Part shown: positions 54,550 through 62,193 of the stretch, in pieces
Layout: each line of letters starts with the position of its first letter
Numbering within the stretch: the stretch's first letter is position 1
Origin: an uncultured Poribacteria bacterium
GTDB taxonomy: Bacteria; Poribacteria; WGA-4E; WGA-3G
Reading direction: 5' to 3'
Assembly (NCBI GenBank): GCA_951813545.1
Contig: OX638352.1
Location: 3,426,835-3,490,834 of the forward strand
Length of the DNA: 64,000 bases
Translations under genes and position numbers: made by a program
The notes under the pieces: generated by a model
What the model saw: the letters and a program-made list of their open reading frames with translations, nothing else
What the model was told of the DNA's origin: nothing
The model's database searches: none

Positions 54550-55653
54550 ATGCAAACGTATAAGTATCTAATTCTTCATAAGGACTTACACTCTAAACAT
54601 CATCTCTTATGGTCTGCAGTTTTTGCCTTTTTGCTGTGGGCACCTCACACGCTTTTTGCTGATGTCAGCACGCTTGAACGCATCGCAGAAGCCGAGCGTA
54701 AAGTCAGTTACGTAGGTCTCCGCGTGAAGACGTTTAGTTCGTCAAGAGGCACACGTACTTTTGAAGAGGTCGTCATTCATAAATCCGTAGATGTGTCGTA
54801 TCGGAAGGTGGTATCCGCAGTCGGTGAGCGGCGTTCGTCTGAGGGTTCGCGAGACAGAAACGAACATCGGAACGATAACAGAAGAAGAGATGATAACGGG
54901 GATCGCAGAGACCGTCGGGAAAGAAATCGAAATCGGAGCGAATGGCGACAAGTTGAAAGCCCATTCTCCCAAAAACAGATTAAGCTAATTGCCCAAAATT
55001 ATAACTTGGAAGAATCGCCATCCACGGAAAAAATAGCGAACTATGAAACCAACATCCTAACGATCACACCTAAATTTGCTGACAGACCTACAAAGCGAAT
55101 TTTCTTTGCACGCGAGAAAGGTGTTATCTTGCGGGTAGAGGACCTGGACGCTGAAGGTGTACTTCGGGAGATGTTTGTCTATAACCGCATTAGTTTTGAT
55201 CCTGAAACCGTGGAGCAAAAATGGAAAGTTTTTCAAAAAGAGATAAAGCCGATCCCTCCGCGGAGCGACCCGATTTCACTTGCCGATGCAGAAAAAATAC
55301 TTAAAACGAAACCCGTTCAACCTGAATACATGCCGTCTGGTTTCCAATTGCAGGATGTCCGTAGTATAAGAAGCAGGGAAAAGGACTCAATTCTTCTCGA
55401 ATATACAGATGGATTGGTAACTTTCACACTATTTGAAAAAGGGGGTAAGCCTCCTCGCCTCAGCGATAGACAACGCGGAGAGGAAAGTGAAACTGAACTT
55501 AAAGGTAAAAAGGTGTATAAACACCGCTTCGGATCGACGGATGCCTTCAGATGGTCGGGTGCGAAAATCCACTTCATCCTGATCGGCGCAATACCTACTG
55601 CTGAAATGCAGAAGGTCGTGGAGTCTATCATACAGAAATCAAATGAAAAATAA
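54550..55653 (+). CDS. RseB/MucB-like periplasmic sigma regulator
   Basis: 367 residues from ATG 54550 (AGGTG upstream); a TTG at 54526 overlapping the anti-sigma stop is possible. Signal peptide near 14-40 (HHLLWSAVFAFLLWAPHTLFA). The N-terminal domain (AERKVSYVGLRVKTFSSSRG) looks like the LolA-like lipid-binding fold of RseB, and a second domain (LADAEKILKTKPVQPEYMP onward) resembles its C-terminal half. Between them is a highly charged Arg/Asp/Asn tract (about residues 92-127). RseB binds misassembled LPS and outer-membrane signals and shields the anti-sigma factor. Confidence 0.7.
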   Translation: MQTYKYLILHKDLHSKHHLLWSAVFAFLLWAPHTLFADVSTLERIAEAERKVSYVGLRVKTFSSSRGTRTFEEVVIHKSVDVSYRKVVSAVGERRSSEGSRDRNEHRNDNRRRDDNGDRRDRRERNRNRSEWRQVESPFSQKQIKLIAQNYNLEESPSTEKIANYETNILTITPKFADRPTKRIFFAREKGVILRVEDLDAEGVLREMFVYNRISFDPETVEQKWKVFQKEIKPIPPRSDPISLADAEKILKTKPVQPEYMPSGFQLQDVRSIRSREKDSILLEYTDGLVTFTLFEKGGKPPRLSDRQRGEESETELKGKKVYKHRFGSTDAFRWSGAKIHFILIGAIPTAEMQKVVESIIQKSNEK

Positions 55654-55662
55654 GGAGAAACT

Positions 55663-56472
55663 ATGCAGGTATGTAATGCCCTCATGTTAGGCATCATTGT
55701 TACCGGTTTATTGTTCATTAGTAATGCAGGAGCTGACAACATAAAAACCGAACTTGAAAAATCACCGCGCCACGGCGAATGGGTGAAAGTCACAACCCCT
55801 GATGGGCGTGTTATCAATACATTTGTTGTTTATCCAGAGGTAAAAGAGCCAGCAACCGCTATCATCGTTATCCATGAGATTTTCGGACTCACCGATTGGA
55901 TTCGCCTTGTGGCAGACAGACTCGCCTCCGAAGGCTTTGTCGCAATTTGCCCCGATCTGCTTTCCGGCATGGGACCTGACGGTGGCGGCACAGAAAGTTT
56001 CGATTCCGGTGATGATGTCCGGCGGACTATCCGAGAACTCTCACCTTCTCAAGTCACATCGGATCTGGATGCCATCGAGAAATATGCCAGAGACCTACCC
56101 TCAACCAATGAAAAGGTCGCTGTTTCCGGATTCTGCTGGGGTGGAGGACAAACGTTCAGTTACGCCGTTAATTCCGACTCCATAGCTGCTGGCTTTGTGT
56201 TCTACGGTCGTGCCCCCTCAACAGAAGATGTCCCCAAAATATCAGCACCCGTATACGGCTTTTACGGGGAAAGCGACAACCGCATCAATGCCACAATTGA
56301 TGCTACCAAAGCCGCAGCCGATGCCGCAAACGTCACCTACGACCCTGTCATCTATGAAGGTGTCGGGCACGCTTTCTTGAGACGCGGTATGGCAGAAGAC
56401 GCAAACGCCGCTCAGAAATCCGCCACCAAAGCCGCATGGGAACGGTGGATATCTCTTCTACAAGAACTCTAA
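55663..56472 (+). CDS. Secreted dienelactone-hydrolase-family protein
   Basis: 269 residues. Signal peptide (MLGIIVTGLLFISNAGAD), then the DLH alpha/beta hydrolase: E72 (IHEIFG), nucleophile C158 (SGFCWGGG), D205 (YGESDNR) and H236 (GVGHAFLR). It hydrolyses lactones or esters; the substrate is unknown. It follows the RseB-like gene by 9 bases with its own AAGGAG, so it may be a regulon member in the same transcript. Length is normal for the family plus the signal. Confidence 0.88.
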   Translation: MQVCNALMLGIIVTGLLFISNAGADNIKTELEKSPRHGEWVKVTTPDGRVINTFVVYPEVKEPATAIIVIHEIFGLTDWIRLVADRLASEGFVAICPDLLSGMGPDGGGTESFDSGDDVRRTIRELSPSQVTSDLDAIEKYARDLPSTNEKVAVSGFCWGGGQTFSYAVNSDSIAAGFVFYGRAPSTEDVPKISAPVYGFYGESDNRINATIDATKAAADAANVTYDPVIYEGVGHAFLRRGMAEDANAAQKSATKAAWERWISLLQEL

Positions 56473-56541
56473 ACATTTCTATATGCTTTTGTTGTATGCA
56501 TGGGGTGGCTCTGAATCCATCCCTATTTTTTCTCAAAAGGC

Positions 56542-56571
56542 TTGACATTACAACAAACCGTATGGTATCTT
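56542..56571 (+). promoter_or_regulatory. Putative promoter of the PIN gene pair
   Basis: TTGACA (56542-56547), 18-base spacer, TATCTT (56566-56571), about 50 bases before GTG 56622. Confidence 0.5.
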
Positions 56572-56621
56572 TAATTTAGGCGTTCCCGAAATGAAATTTC
56601 CAAGAAACCAGAGATTAACGC

Positions 56622-57107
56622 GTGCAAAATTCTCAACAAAACAGGAAAATCTATCTTGATACGTGCTGTCTCAACCGCCCTTTTGATGTTCAAGTGCAAA
56701 CCCGGGTTCGCCGTGAAGCAGAGGCTGTTGAGATAATTCTTGAGTATTTTGACATAGGTTCCTGGCAATGGGTTGCCAGCAGCGTCAACGCGGATGAAAT
56801 TGATCGAATCACAGAACCAATCAAACACTCTAAAGTCAAAACTTTGCTATCTCTTGCACACCAAATTGTTTGGGTTAGCGAGGCAGAAATAACACGCGGC
56901 GAACAACTTGAGGCATTTGGTTTTGAACGGTTAGATGCTCTACATCTTGCTTGTGCTGAGAGCGGCAACGCAGACATTTTTCTCACAACAGATGACTCAC
57001 TATTGAAGATCGCCAAACGCGTCGATTCAGAGCTTCACGTCCGGGGCGAATACCCAGACACATGGATACAAAAGGAAATAGGACATGAATATAAGAAATA
57101 TGACTGA
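56622..57107 (+). CDS. PIN-domain protein, toxin-like
   Basis: 161 residues from GTG 56622 with a weak ribosome site. PIN-type ribonuclease fold: IYLDTCCLNRPFD near 10-22 (first Asp), ADEIDRI near 60, and DALHLACAESGNADIFLTTDD near 108-128 with the C-terminal acidic residues (quoted in part: DIFLTTDDSLLKIAKR). PIN proteins cut RNA and are often toxins. The following 69-residue gene overlaps by 23 bases and could be a partner, but toxin-first order is unusual and the second protein has no DNA-binding fold visible. Confidence 0.8.
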   Translation: MQNSQQNRKIYLDTCCLNRPFDVQVQTRVRREAEAVEIILEYFDIGSWQWVASSVNADEIDRITEPIKHSKVKTLLSLAHQIVWVSEAEITRGEQLEAFGFERLDALHLACAESGNADIFLTTDDSLLKIAKRVDSELHVRGEYPDTWIQKEIGHEYKKYD

Positions 57108-57294
57108 CGAAGAAATTTACGTAGCTGGGCTTAAAGTACTCTCTGAGAAACTCGGTGCTGCTGGGATGATTCGATTCCTTCGACAGTGTGAACCAGCTAC
57201 AGGCAATTTTACGGAGGAACGCAAGGAATGGATCGCTGACGAACCAGACATCAGGACGATCGCAAAGCGGATCCAACGGACTCACCAAACGTAA
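57085..57294 (+). CDS. Small protein downstream of PIN gene
   Basis: 69 residues (MNIRNMTDEEIYVAGLKVL, then a polar helical tail). Starts inside the PIN gene (23-base overlap, ribosome site AGGAAATAGGA 8 bases before). The pattern of D-E-E near the N-terminus and a helical rest is common among small partners encoded after PIN genes in cyanobacteria and relatives. Could bind the PIN protein; no family assigned. Confidence 0.6.
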   Translation: MNIRNMTDEEIYVAGLKVLSEKLGAAGMIRFLRQCEPATGNFTEERKEWIADEPDIRTIAKRIQRTHQT

Positions 57295-57300
57295 ATGTCA

Positions 57301-57571
57301 AGGCACCCACTACCTAAAGGTAGGGGAAACCTGTGTTTCGTAGCAGTTAGCATTTCCGAGGAAACGTCTTACGTCTGCTCCACAGAGGGATCGCAAGCAG
57401 CCCTCAAAATGTTTATCGCAGCGTTTATGTCTCTGTCGTGGTGTGAACCACATTCGGGACATGTCCACTACCTATCGTCCAATGTTAGATTTTGGTTGTG
57501 ATACCCACAATTACTACAAGGCTTTGTTGTAGCCGTCCATTGTCCGCCTTGAAGAAACTGACGCTTATGTT
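57301..57571 (-). pseudogene. TnpB (IS605) 3' relic with right-end hairpin
   Basis: The minus strand reads KPCSNCGYHNQNLTLDDR, stop (TAG 57468-57470), WTCPECGSHHDRDINAAINI, the zinc-ribbon end of TnpB, then stops at 57369. Right-end hairpin CTACC-TAAA-GGTAG with outer CCC/GGG at 57306-57326. The catalytic RuvC part upstream is missing where the miniature element begins at 57580. Dead fragment. Confidence 0.8.
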
Positions 57572-57579
57572 TTTGACAT

Positions 57580-57702
57580 AGGACTTACGCAATACGCAAT
57601 GAATTGCGCGACTACGAACCGGACCGCTTTTAAGAAACACACGTTCTTGCAAGGTATGTCCGTTTGTAGTAATGCGATTTATCGCATGGCTGCGTAAGTC
57701 CT
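57580..57702. mobile_element. Miniature inverted-repeat element, AGGACTTACGC family
   Basis: Ends AGGACTTACGCAATA (57580-57594) and GCTGCGTAAGTCCT (57689-57702), 123 bp, no coding capacity. It abuts an IS701-like fragment and supplies the TAG that ends the broken transposase frame at 57702. Confidence 0.75.
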
Positions 57703-58081
57703 AAATGGCAATACCGTTGATGATACTGCCAGCATTACCACTGTATTGTCTCTTGGCAAGTGCGATCTTCTTGGCATAGCGTTTATCAATGACGGTATCA
57801 TCAAAAATAAGGTAGCCATCGGGAGCTAGCACCACGTCATCTTTGACGTGTTCCCAAAGCATGCGGGGCGTCAGACGGTCTCCTGCGAGATACCGCTTGA
57901 GCTGATCATGACTAAAACTTTCACAATGTTCTGCGAAATGCGTCAGTGTATAGTTGATAGGCGTGCTGAGTAGATATTGGCAATAATCAAGACGGGTCGG
58001 TCTAAGCATCTCTTATGTCCCTCCTCAAACACCATATTAGTGTTTTTGGAAGACTATGTCAAGCATTATTGCGTAAGTCCT
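57703..58081 (-). pseudogene. IS701-family transposase fragment with intact right end
   Basis: About 102 residues from ATG 58009: YCQYLLSTPINYTLTHFAEH, MLWEHVKDDVVLAPDGYLIF and DDTVIDKRYAKKI, the start of an IS701 DDE transposase including the first acidic motif. It breaks at the border with the miniature element. The right end ATTGCGTAAGTCCT (58068-58081) is the same terminal sequence as the AGGACTTACGC miniature elements, so this was probably the parent type. Inactive. Confidence 0.75.
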
Positions 58082-58105
58082 ATTATATTTATACGTCTTC
58101 ATGGT

Positions 58106-58197
58106 ATATCAAGTATCAGGTTTCCTTTAACCCCTTTCCAGTGGGTAGGCAGACACGCCACCCTGCAGTGACGCTGGAAATGTCTGCCAACTTGATA
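58106..58197 (-). ncRNA. Candidate structured RNA with nested pseudoknot
   Basis: Four pairings fit together: outer TATCAAG (58107-58113) / CTTGATA (58191-58197); crossing stems TTTCCAG (58135-58141) / CTGGAAA (58174-58180) and GGCAGACA (58148-58155) / TGTCTGCC (58181-58188); and a hairpin CGTCAC / GTGGCG (58156-58173, written for the minus strand). The hairpin has a G-U pair on the minus strand but a C-A mismatch on the plus, favouring the minus strand. No coding frame. 58198-58399 shows nothing else. Confidence 0.45.
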
Positions 58198-58399
58198 CTA
58201 TAAATTTAGGTGATTGTCAAATGTTTTTTGGCTTTCAATCCATTAGCCGTCTACATCCCCAATCTAAAGGATGCGGCCTTGACGGAATCAGATAAAGTAT
58301 TCCGACGTAGAACAAATCTACTTGACTGTGAAGGACACGATTCATCACTGGTAAGAGTGTCCTATAGTCGTGAAACTCTTTATCTAAGAAAGAATACAC

Positions 58400-59164
58400 A
58401 TGTCAAACCGACTCAAAGATAAGATTGCTGTTATTACTGGCGCAGCACGAGGTATTGGCGCGAAAAGCGCAGAACTTTTTGCGGGTGAAGGTGCAGCTGT
58501 CGCGATTTGGGATATCAACGCCAAGCGCGGCGAAGCGACCGCGCAACAGATTCAAGATGCCGGTGGAACTGTCCTCTTCTGTGAGTGTGATATAACCGAC
58601 ACAGTACAGATTGAGAATGCTGTCGCCCAAGTCACGTCCGAATTTGGCAATCCGAATGTGCTGTTTAACAACGCCGGTATCGCTGTCGTAGGTGAATTAG
58701 AAGAGATCTCTGAAGCAGACTGGGATCGGCAATACGCCGTCAATGTGAAAAGCATCTACCTCGTCTCACGGGCAATAATTCCGTTGATGCGCGCAGCCGG
58801 TGGCGGTTCGATTATCAACATGGCAAGCGAATCCGCGTACGTAGGGTTTCCGATGCACCCCGCCTATACCTCCTCCAAAGCCGCTGTCGTACACCTCTCA
58901 CGAAGCATGGCGGTTCGATATGCTGAAGACAACATCCGTGTTAACAGCCTCTGCCCCGGCACAATTAACACCGAACTCTACCAAGAATTCCTATCAAAGC
59001 AGCCGGACCCAGAGGCAATCAACAAAGAAATCAAAGAGATGCATCCGTTGGGCATCGGCGAACCGGAAGACATTGCTTGGGCAGCAGTCTATTTAGCCTC
59101 CGACGAATCAAGATACATGACTGGTGCTCCGATGCTCGTTGAGGGCGGAATCCTCTCGCTTTAA
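58400..59164 (+). CDS. SDR-family oxidoreductase, glucose-1-dehydrogenase-like
   Basis: 254 residues, classical SDR. Cofactor loop TGAARGIG at 13-20, NNAG at 90-93, catalytic S143, Y156 and K160 (NMASESAYVG, HPAYTSSKAAV). The D after the second strand (IWDINAKR) favours NAD over NADP. Ends with the family's YMTGAPMLVEGGIL. Start ATG 58400 has a weak ribosome site. Substrate unknown: a sugar, cyclic alcohol or keto compound. Flanked by transposon debris on the left. Confidence 0.9.
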   Translation: MSNRLKDKIAVITGAARGIGAKSAELFAGEGAAVAIWDINAKRGEATAQQIQDAGGTVLFCECDITDTVQIENAVAQVTSEFGNPNVLFNNAGIAVVGELEEISEADWDRQYAVNVKSIYLVSRAIIPLMRAAGGGSIINMASESAYVGFPMHPAYTSSKAAVVHLSRSMAVRYAEDNIRVNSLCPGTINTELYQEFLSKQPDPEAINKEIKEMHPLGIGEPEDIAWAAVYLASDESRYMTGAPMLVEGGILSL

Positions 59165-59231
59165 CATCAGGAAACCCTTTAGTCTTTCAAGCACATTCCT
59201 CCCTACACTTTCCTTTTCAGAACACACCAAA

Positions 59232-59254
59232 GGGGATAGATTTAATCTATCTCC
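59232..59254 (+). terminator. Terminator-like hairpin after the SDR gene
   Basis: GGGGATAGATT / AATCTATCTCC, up to 11 pairs with one G-T, followed by TTTATTACATTT and preceded by CCAAA, so it could act in both directions. Confidence 0.65.
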
Positions 59255-59360
59255 TTTATTACATTTCCCAAATCTTTCGCAAAATTAGGCAACCGTTTTG
59301 CCTCCAACCCGCGTCATTATATATGACTGACGAAATGGTTCATCTAATGTTGAGAAATAT

Positions 59361-59442
59361 AGTAAAGCCCACAATTACTTGCGGAGAGGCGAGGATACAA
59401 TCCTCGCCAGCGGCAGTGGGTGGGTTGGTTCACTGACCAATT
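59361..59442 (-). repeat. TGT-loop hairpin repeat, copy B
   Basis: Minus-strand orientation, with GCGAGGAT-ACA-ATCCTCGC read on the plus strand near 59389-59407 and CCCACAATTACTTGC at its plus-strand left end. Its right side abuts the target duplication of the IS982-derived element (59445). Confidence 0.75.
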
Positions 59443-59451
59443 ACTATGAGA

Positions 59452-59651
59452 ACGTGAGTTTGAAAAAAGTACCGTGAGTTGGAAACCGGCTACATTCTCA
59501 GACGGGGCGTTGGATTGTTGGGTTTCGCTCTGTTTATTTCCATGAATATGTGCTTGAAAAGCACGTTTTTTAGGTAAACTGAAGCGGTCTTGGTCTTTCC
59601 CCGCTCAACCCAACCTACGGGACCCTTCAATTTTTATTATCAAACTCACGT
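59452..59651. mobile_element. IS982-derived miniature element
   Basis: Ends ACGTGAGTTTGA (59452) and TCAAACTCACGT (to 59651) are identical to those of the IS982 at 29945; similarity continues inward (GAAAAAAGT on the left, CAATTTTTATTATC on the right). Direct repeat TATGAGA at 59445-59451 and 59652-59658. 200 bp and no transposase. The rest of 59165-59903 holds copy B and no gene. Confidence 0.85.
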
Positions 59652-59903
59652 TATGAGAGGAACACAACGTCTGGGTTGTTGCACAAATTCGTGCATCTGC
59701 CATTATTGTCTGCCCCATTTTGTGCAGTGTGTTTCTAAACATTTTTATTTTTTAAAAACTGATTAATCTTGCGTTCAACCGACTCTCAAGGCGATATTTC
59801 CCGCCTCACCATAATGTTACTCTCGGATTGGCACATAAATTGCATATCATTTTTATACTTACCATTTCCGAGAAACTTGACAAACCTATATGGGAGGAAA
59901 AAT

Positions 59904-60710
59904 ATGACAAGGTTATCCATCGGTACTATCTTTTTTAGTGCTGTTATTCTTTTAGTGACAACTCACGTGAACGCCGAACTTGATGAAGGGCTCGTTTTTT
60001 ACTTGGACTTTGATAACCTTAAAGGGCAAACGATTCCGGATAAATCCGACAACGGTCTTGACGCAGAGATCATTGAGAATACTGAGATTGTAAAGGGCAA
60101 ATATGGAGATGCAATTCATATTACAAATAATGGACAGGATTGCGTCAATATCCCTTCTCAGGAGAAGTTAAAAGTCGTAAGTGAAATAACAATGATGGCT
60201 TGGGTTTATTATCAAGAAACGTGGCAAGGCAAGAAGGTACACTGGCTTGATAAAGGCTGTCATTGGTTTGAAGTTAAGTGGGGAGCCTCTTATGGCATCG
60301 GTAGTATTGACATCGGTAACGGACCGGAAATCTGGTTGCTTTTGGGGTCGAGGAGTGCCCAGGGAAATACGGATCGTCAAGAATTCATCGTTCCGCACAA
60401 AATGAAACAAAAAAGGTGGCATCATGTTGCGGGAAGTTACGACGGAAAAACGACGAAAATCTATTTAGACGGTGAAGTTATGGGCGAAGAAAAGAGGGAA
60501 TTCAACTTTACTGGTGACAATATCGCACCCGTCTGGATAGGATGCGCAAGAAATAAGTACGCATTTGTCAACGGGTCTATTGATGAAGTCGCTATTTGGC
60601 AACGGGGACTCAGTGAAGCCGAAATCAAGCAAGCGAGGTCGGGAAACTTCCTCGCCGTTTCACCAACCGATAAAGCCGCAACGACTTGGGCAAATATCAA
60701 AAGAAGGTAG
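59904..60710 (+). CDS. Secreted LamG/concanavalin-fold protein
   Basis: 268 residues from ATG 59904 (GGAGG upstream; the frame is open from 59769). Signal peptide near 5-28 (IFFSAVILLVTTHVNAE), then one LamG/jellyroll domain (YLDFDNLKGQTIPDKSDNG, MMAWVYYQ, WHHVAGSYDGKTTKIYLDG, VWIGCARN, IDEVAIWQRGLSEAEI). Such domains bind glycans or proteins on surfaces. Short C-terminal tail. Alone, secreted. Confidence 0.88.
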   Translation: MTRLSIGTIFFSAVILLVTTHVNAELDEGLVFYLDFDNLKGQTIPDKSDNGLDAEIIENTEIVKGKYGDAIHITNNGQDCVNIPSQEKLKVVSEITMMAWVYYQETWQGKKVHWLDKGCHWFEVKWGASYGIGSIDIGNGPEIWLLLGSRSAQGNTDRQEFIVPHKMKQKRWHHVAGSYDGKTTKIYLDGEVMGEEKREFNFTGDNIAPVWIGCARNKYAFVNGSIDEVAIWQRGLSEAEIKQARSGNFLAVSPTDKAATTWANIKRR

Positions 60711-60732
60711 TATCCCTTTATAGTGAAACCAG

Positions 60733-60852
60733 AAAATATGTGGATAGTTGTTTAGTGAACGGGGAAACACCCAAGCAAAAACACCACCACCTCCGCTGGC
60801 GAGAATTGTATCCTCGCCTACCTTCAATGTCTAAGTAATTGTGGATTTTACA
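60733..60852 (+). repeat. TGT-loop hairpin repeat, copy C
   Basis: Starts AATATGTGGATAGTTGTTTAG, centre GCGAGAAT-TGT-ATCCTCGC (60800-60818, one mismatch), end CAATGTCTAAGTAATTGTGG. About 20 bp longer than copy A in the left arm. Confidence 0.75.
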
Positions 60853-60888
60853 GAATGTTTGCATAGCTATGATAAAAGGAGTTTTTCA

Positions 60889-62115
60889 ATGCGAAAACGA
60901 TTGCCTGTAATATGGTTTGTTCTATTCTTATTATCAAATTGGGCGGCATCTGTTGTCCACACAGCAGAACTCAAAATCGAAAAGACGCTAACCCAAGCAG
61001 ACGGTTTGGTATCCAATACGGTGCTCACCATTTTTGAAGACAGCCACGGGACGATGTGGTTTGGAACGACCGACGGACTCACCCGTTATGACGGAAAGAA
61101 TTTCCAAACCTTCACAACAGAAGATGGACTTTCACGAAACACGATAGGTCTTATTTTTGAAGACCGGCAAGGGATGATCTGGTTCGCTGATGGCGTGCTT
61201 TCAAGCTTTCTGGAAAGAGGGAAGCCTATGGATATGTCTTGGATGGAAACGCCATTAAGTGAACTCGATGTTACGATATATGACGAAATGCCAGAAGGAA
61301 TAACAAGGTCCACTCCATTAAAGGGCGTAAGTCGCTACGATGGGCATAAGTTCCACATCTTTACGACAGCAGACGGCCTCGCCCGCGATACCATCAAGGA
61401 TATATTTGAGGACAAGGCAGGCACACTTTGGTTCGCGACATCGTCAGGTGTGAGTCAGTACGACGGTGAAAAGTTCAACAAGCTTAGCATCAATGGACCG
61501 ATAGGGATGGATGTATTACCCGATTGGTGGGGCAGAGTCAGGGCAATTGCACAGGATACCGCCGGCAGCTTTTGGTTTGGTAGCGATGCTGGCATTACTT
61601 TCTACAATGCCCAAACAGCCCGTTTCCGTTATTTTGCTGTTAACGACGATTTCACTCCTTTCCAAGAGATGGGGAAGACTGGAACTGCACATATAACAGA
61701 CCTACAATTCGATGCGAAGGAAAACCTATGGATGAGCCGGGATGGTATGGACAAGGAAAACAGCGGTATTCGTCGATACGATGGCAAAAAACTGACGACC
61801 TTTCCACAAAGTGAAGCACTTCCAATGAATAGCGTTGACAACATCATGCAGGATAGCAGCGGCAACCTCTGGTTTACCGGTGTTAAGAATCTATCTCCGA
61901 CGATAAACGAAACCGAGGAAAGCGTTAGCATGGTTTACAATGTCGCCAATGCTGGTGTGAGCGTCTATAACGGCGAGAGGTTCCAAAACTTTGATACGGA
62001 CGACGGTCTACCGAGTAACCGAGTCTGGTCAGTATTTGAGGATAGCAGCGGCAACCTCTGGTTCGCTACGGACGCTGGTGCCGCGGTCGGGGTTTATCTA
62101 CCCTCTGAAAAATAG
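60889..62115 (+). CDS. Secreted ligand-sensor propeller (Reg_prop) protein
   Basis: 408 residues from ATG 60889 (AAAAGGAG upstream). Signal peptide (LPVIWFVLFLLSNWAASVVH), then about six two-component-propeller repeats: MWFGTTDGLTRYDGKNFQTF, LWFATSSGVSQYDGEKFN, FWFGSDAGITFYNAQ and LWFATDAGAAVGVY. These propellers usually form the periplasmic sensor part of hybrid histidine kinases; here no kinase follows, so it may act alone or with a partner. Function unknown. Confidence 0.85.
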   Translation: MRKRLPVIWFVLFLLSNWAASVVHTAELKIEKTLTQADGLVSNTVLTIFEDSHGTMWFGTTDGLTRYDGKNFQTFTTEDGLSRNTIGLIFEDRQGMIWFADGVLSSFLERGKPMDMSWMETPLSELDVTIYDEMPEGITRSTPLKGVSRYDGHKFHIFTTADGLARDTIKDIFEDKAGTLWFATSSGVSQYDGEKFNKLSINGPIGMDVLPDWWGRVRAIAQDTAGSFWFGSDAGITFYNAQTARFRYFAVNDDFTPFQEMGKTGTAHITDLQFDAKENLWMSRDGMDKENSGIRRYDGKKLTTFPQSEALPMNSVDNIMQDSSGNLWFTGVKNLSPTINETEESVSMVYNVANAGVSVYNGERFQNFDTDDGLPSNRVWSVFEDSSGNLWFATDAGAAVGVYLPSEK

Positions 62116-62193
62116 CCGTCGGCTACCCGTAAAGAAAGAAACGATCCTAAACGTTTGCGTCTTTGCTGATTGCTACTAAAGGAGACAAAACAG

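Noticed and set aside
57295..57501. 68-codon plus-strand frame
   Set aside because: Lies exactly over the TnpB relic, whose minus-strand reading gives a recognisable zinc ribbon.
58106..58197. HDV-like ribozyme on the minus strand
   Set aside because: Helix order fits, but only six bases separate P1' from P2', so there is no P4 and no place for the catalytic cytosine joining strand. Kept only as a structured RNA candidate.
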